From: Entonaema liquescens
Taxonomy: Eukaryota > Ascomycota > Sordariomycetes > Xylariales > Xylariaceae
Reading direction: 5' to 3'
Length of the DNA: 64,000 bases
Assembly: GCA_902805475.1 (NCBI GenBank)
Contig: CADCSX010000008.1
Coordinates: 1,798,001 to 1,862,000, forward strand
In this document: piece by piece, positions 59,580-64,000 of the stretch
Layout of the letters: each line of letters begins with the position of its first letter
How positions within the stretch are numbered: position 1 is the stretch's first letter
Notes under the pieces: generated by a model
What the model saw: the letters and a program-made list of their open reading frames with translations, nothing else
Database searches by the model: none
What the model was told of the DNA's origin: nothing
Translations under genes and position numbers: made by a program

Positions 59580-61062
59580 GATAGCGAATGATATTCCCAA
59601 ATAACGGAATATGTTAGATTTGACAGGAAGAGTAGAATTATCATTTACAGCTCTCCTCTAGAAGAAGTTATATGTATACCAGTAACATCAAAGCTGGAGA
59701 ACCTCTTCGGTCGGTCTTGTAATGATGGCCCGAGGAGCATTCGAATTTAGCCGGCCAATGCCGATTGCGCTTCGTCGATCCAATTTTAGGCAGTCCGTCT
59801 TGCTGGGCACATTGAATGAGGGGACTCGCTAACTTCCAATAGTCCTCTAGTATTAAGTATTGATGACATCGGTAAAATTATACGATTTAGAATGTGGTCC
59901 AGCTTTAGTATATACTTCATCGTTTATGTTATAGACGCGGAGGGTTACAACACCTAGATATAATTAAATTGAGAGATGTAGTACACACTAATAAAGTTAT
60001 AAAGATACCGAAGATAATATATTATACCTACATACCCAATAACAAAGACGGATCCTTATCTGTCAGGGGTCTTCATCCCGAAAATATAGGGATGGATCTT
60101 CCACTCCCGGTCTTAACATGAATATATATATCATTAATACCCTGTATATTCTCTATTAAGTACCAGGTAGGCACCTATATAGTCGGAAGCCTTTCAGCCT
60201 CATCTTACACGATACTTATCCAGCGTTTAAAGAATGAAGTTGTGCTATCGCCAATAGGGGCTCTGAACTCCTCCCTGATATGGCTTTACTTCTAATTGGT
60301 GTACTCGTTACCACCGTTCTATAACCCTCAATCTCCAGGTTAATTGTCAATTTAGATAGAGGTATATTGATATAACAACTATAACGCAATTTGGTTCAGG
60401 TAATACATGACCGCATATTCAACGAATCTCGCGCGGGAGACTCACGGCTAATTCAGGAACAAGTCGATGATAGGAGCGGGGGATTCGAATACTACTACCC
60501 CTTCAAGACTTACCGTAGAAACCGAAGGTGAAAACCCCCGATCGCCGCATATCTCACCCCTGATTTCCACTTGCGGTATAAGTACGATGCGCGAGGCCGG
60601 AAAAAGCCACTGCCATAAATGTAATCAAGCGTGACTTACCTTAGTAATTATAGTCGAGGCACCTATATAATGTCTTACCTGCCCTGTTTGGATAAACCGA
60701 GCTCGAGCATCCGCGGAATTGTCCTACATAGAAACGTCATCATTGATTACTCGCCAGTCCAAGTTACTCGTCGCTGGCTTGCTTTAAGTTGAACAGACAT
60801 ATCCCCTTATCCTATTGTGTATTAAGACAAGCAAACGATCTGAACGACTACGGTTTATAGACATCTGACCTACTGTTTCTTAATCGCACGCTAGAGTTGT
60901 AAAATAGGAGATCAGCCTATATCTGAGCTATGGCGGGCCATGTGTAAGCAGTCTAATGGCATCCTCCGTAGGAACATCACCTTCTAACGCAAGCCCCAAG
61001 GAATATGATGGACGATTATCTAATATCAAATCGTCTGTGAACACAACTATCACCTGATAAAA
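59580..61062. other. intergenic, no gene seen
   Basis: AT-rich spacer between divergent genes. No credible frame of any length. Upstream exons of the aldo-keto reductase gene may hide in the last 200 bases, but I could not identify them. Confidence 0.5.
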
Positions 61063-61336
61063 TTGCTCCGAAATTGTACACGTCCCCTAATTAAGAACGT
61101 AGTGCCACCGGCTACCCTCCGATCCGCTCTTCGTCTTCTCGTGTCACAGGGCGCTTCTACGCAGCAACCGTTTATCGAGCACATACGCGCGAAATTCCAT
61201 GAAAATCCTCCTAGTTTCGAGGATCCAAAAATACTCTTTCCTGGGGACGATGTTGTGTGTGAGGCCTGCTTGACTTACCTTGCTCAGATTAGGTGCATAT
61301 TCTCGTGCAAGCTATCTCAAGAGTCTTTCCCCTAGT
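61063..61336 (+). other. probable upstream exon of the aldo-keto reductase gene
   Basis: An open stretch with protein-like sequence ('VVPPATLRSALRLLVSQGAS', 'DPKILFPGDDVVCEACLTYLAQ', 'CKLSQESFP') but no ATG in frame at its start. It ends beside a GTGAGA donor at about 61337, and a CCACAG acceptor lies at 61557; splicing would join it to 'WTEGSELVVLL', in frame only if one base is missing in the CCCC run before the donor. The content reads as one continuous N-terminal domain with the next exon. The true 5' end is not resolved. Confidence 0.45.
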
Positions 61337-61551
61337 GAGAACCGCCTCTCTCACAATACAACGGCGCGGCGTCTAATATAGGCAGCTTAAGGCATTTCTC
61401 GACAGCTATCCCACAGGCGAAAATCCGAGTATGTTGCACTCCAATGTTACTTGCCCCTTTTATGCCAATGGGCCTTAGGCTTGTAAAGCGTGTAACATAT
61501 CTTTACAATACCCCTTAACACTGTCCTAGTGAATGGTGAGGACTAAAATAA

Positions 61552-63329
61552 ATGCCACAGTGGACCGAAGGCAGCGAGCTTGTAGTGCTACTGGTCGGGT
61601 TCGACGGGGACGTCGTCCAAGCAGTACAGGCACTTAAGGAATCTTGCCCGGAGCCGACTCCCGGACTCTTAGGCACAATCAACGGCCTTCTCGCCGACCT
61701 AGGAACTTGCAGACAATACTGCGAAGGTCTCTACCCCCCTTTGCCATTCCCCTTTGCACGAGCCATGCGACAAGTCAACGACGCCCTAGCAATTCTCTTT
61801 CCCCAACACGCGCTAGCGACCAACAACACGAAGCAGCTGGACCTCGCCGTCTCCAACAACACGGCTGGGAAGCATCCGGTGGAAACATTCCAGCTCGGGC
61901 CTTTCGACGTGCCCCGGCTCTTCAACGGTCTATGGCAGGTATCCTCGCCATCTTGGGGTTCCGGGACCGCTCAAAGCCAGGAGGCGGCGCTCCTGCACGC
62001 CGTGGAGCACGGGTTGACGACTACCGACATGGCGGATCACTACGTGAGATAATACCTCATACCACGATGCTCTTAATGGACTATTTCTAACCCGGATATC
62101 GCCTAGGGCGACGCGGAGCTGATATACGGGGATTTCCGGAACAAGCTCGCGCCTGGAATACGCGAGACGGTATACGCCGCAAGCAAATGGGTAAGTCCGT
62201 CTCCCAAACCCCTCAAATCGGGCTTTGTCTAACATCCGTTGAACGCAGTGCGTCTTCTCGCCGGTGAATAAACCCATAACGACGCCGTTCGTGCTCGACG
62301 CCGTGCGCGAGCGGTGCCGGCGAGTAGGAGGGCGCGTTGAGCTGTTGCAGTTCCACTGGTACGACGTACGCATCTCCCCCCCCTTCCCCCCCGTTATATC
62401 AACACCGACGATCGTGTTTTCTTACCCAGACATAGTACGCGGATAAAGCGTACCTCAGCATCCTGACGGAGCTGGTGCACATCACGCGGTCCCACCCGGA
62501 GTTAGTATCGGCAATCGGGCTATGCAACTTCGACGCCGCGCACGTGGAGGAGGCGTGCGAGCACCTGGTCGGCTCGACGGGCTCGGTGGGGATCGTTTCG
62601 AACCAGGTACAGGTGAATAACAAGCCGCGCTAGCGAAATACCCGTAGGAATTGCCGGGTTGCTAAGTCTAGTTCCGAGGTAGTTTTCCCTCGTGGATGCG
62701 CGTCCGCTGCAGAGGATGATGCAAGTATGCGATCGGTACGGATTGAAACTGCTCACATACGGCTCGTTTGTAAGATACCCCCCCTCCTTTTTGATGCCTA
62801 GAATGATTCCAGCACGTTAATATAAAGTACAATCTAACAGTGCGGGGGCTTCCTGTCCGAGAGATGGCGAAGCCAGCCGGCTCCTGAGATGTACCTGGAA
62901 TCGAACCAGTTGACCCCTTCTCAGCGCAAGGCGAGTAGTTCTTATCATTTCCCCTAGTGCGAATTACCACGTAGCTAACACCAAGACTTACAGTACTTCG
63001 ACATGATTCTTAGTTGGGGCACATGGGACGAATTCCAAGCCTTACTTGAGAGTCTATCAACAGCGGCCCAGAAGCACGGCGTAAGCCTCACGAACGTTGC
63101 GACACGCTGGGTCTTGCAGCAGCCGGCAGTAGGCGCAGTCATCGTGGGCACTAGACTTGGTATCTCAGACCATGTGGCCGAAAACTTGAAAGTATTTGAG
63201 TTTGACCTGGATGACGACGACATGTATAGTATTAACCGGGTTGCGCTCGGTGGTTTGTGCAGAGAGAAAATGACAGCTCTCTTCGATAGTCTCGGAGATT
63301 GCGGCAATGAGTATCGAAAGATGCACTGA
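61552..63329 (+). CDS. aldo-keto reductase with an extra N-terminal domain
   Basis: Seven exons, all phase 0: 61552-62043, 62107-62190, 62249-62365, 62436-62612, 62683-62769, 62841-62930 and 62994-63329, about 460 aa from ATG 61552. The AKR tetrad is present: Asp159 and Tyr164 ('DMADHY'), Lys191 ('ASKW') and His228 ('LQFHWYD'). The barrel ends with 'GAVIVGTRLGISDHV', as in sugar/galactose dehydrogenase-like reductases. The first 115 residues are not part of a normal AKR and probably continue upstream (61063-61336). The intron after exon 6 starts with GC (AAG|GCGAGT), a rare but accepted donor. If the upstream exon is used, the ATG at 61552 lies in the intron and the exon starts at 61558. It would reduce a sugar or aldehyde with NAD(P)H. 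Confidence 0.82.
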
Positions 63330-64000
63330 CATTTCAAAATCCCCGCACACTCGTATGGCGTATCTGGAGTGGTATTGTGTTGATCTTAAGGATTTTCTTT
63401 AAAGAGTTCTTGCAAGGCAAATTGTATGACTGGTATATAATAAGAAATCCGAAGTCTTTCTAACAAGCGACCTACTAATGGTTGGTCTAGGAAGGCTATC
63501 AATATACGAATGCATCAAAAAGCAAGTTCTTTTAATATATTTTAGTGATCCAATCTATAACTCCCATTTTACGCCGGATTTTAACAGCGTAGTACCGGTA
63601 AACCATTACATACATATGTCCCTGTTAGTAGTATGAAGCTGATATTTTGACTCCATCTCTATTAACACAAGTAAGCGGATGATAGGGTATTCGTATATAC
63701 CCGCTCTATCGCCATACATGAGGCTAGAATAGAAGCTCGAGTATAAATTTACCCCGGAGGAATTCGCCTCAAAAGGACTATCGCTAAATATTGCTATTTT
63801 GAACGCCAGGATCGCCGTGAAAACCTCTATTAATCCATATACATCGGTTCGCTGCCGCTAACGCCTTGAACAATTGTCCCATAATCACCATTATTCATTA
63901 TCGCATGTCCGTGCTGACTATGCATACGCCCTGGCACTGGAGTACCAGCGTTCAAACTTTGCATCGCTTGCCGTACGCCGAGGAGACCCCGATTAGACAT
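63330..64000. other. spacer at window end, no gene seen
   Basis: AT-rich sequence after the aldo-keto reductase stop. The last 150 bases are less AT-rich and could be the end of a gene that lies beyond the window on the minus strand, but no domain is visible. Confidence 0.5.

Noticed and set aside
62885..62905. tRNA B-box-like sequence GGTTCGATTCC on the minus strand
   Set aside because: No matching acceptor stem or A box, and the stretch is coding sequence of the aldo-keto reductase ('MYLESNQLTP').

Overview
The window looks like nuclear DNA of a filamentous ascomycete. Genes are split by 45-100 nt introns with GT..AG ends and CTAAC-like branch points, there are no operons, and the families are typical of Pezizomycotina (CreC, CreD, Miro/Gem1, Nse2, a highly reducing polyketide synthase, Zn2Cys6 regulators). 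A sordariomycete, perhaps Xylariales, is my guess from overall resemblance; the sequence alone does not prove it. Splice sites were placed by eye from consensus sites, reading phase and family alignment.

Left half (1-32 kb), mostly conserved housekeeping genes with wide AT-rich spacers: an Slm1/2-type BAR-PH protein (-), a CreD-type arrestin (-), the WD40 protein CreC (-), Miro/Gem1 (+), a heme peroxidase of the cytochrome c peroxidase family (+), a Nse2-type SUMO ligase (-), an unrecognised 372-aa protein (-), a small CxC-repeat metallothionein-like protein (+), an RCC1-type Ran exchange factor (+) and a small four-helix membrane protein (+). CreD and CreC act on opposite sides of ubiquitin control of carbon catabolite repression and lie about 5 kb apart on the same strand.

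Right half (32-57 kb), a probable polyketide gene cluster: a ten-exon highly reducing PKS (KS-AT-DH-MT-ER-KR-ACP, no release domain), a LaeA-like methyltransferase, an MFS exporter, a Zn2Cys6 regulator with in-frame stops, a secreted beta-lactamase-like serine hydrolase, an FAD monooxygenase and, at the edge, a 2OG-Fe(II) oxygenase-like protein. Beyond it are a GH43 glycosidase (-) and an aldo-keto reductase (+) with an extra N-terminal domain. The PKS would build and reduce a methylated chain, the methyltransferase and oxygenases would tailor it, the hydrolase could release or transfer an acyl group, and the MFS protein would export it. I recognise no known product.

The most striking feature is technical or evolutionary. 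At least twelve clear reading-frame breaks (PKS 4, FAD monooxygenase 4, one each in creC, the peroxidase, the MFS gene and the GH43 gene), with probable further ones in the methyltransferase and aldo-keto reductase genes, are all losses of one base, nearly all in or beside short homopolymers. That one-sided pattern fits homopolymer under-calling in the assembly better than gene decay. The two in-frame stops in the regulator are of a different kind.
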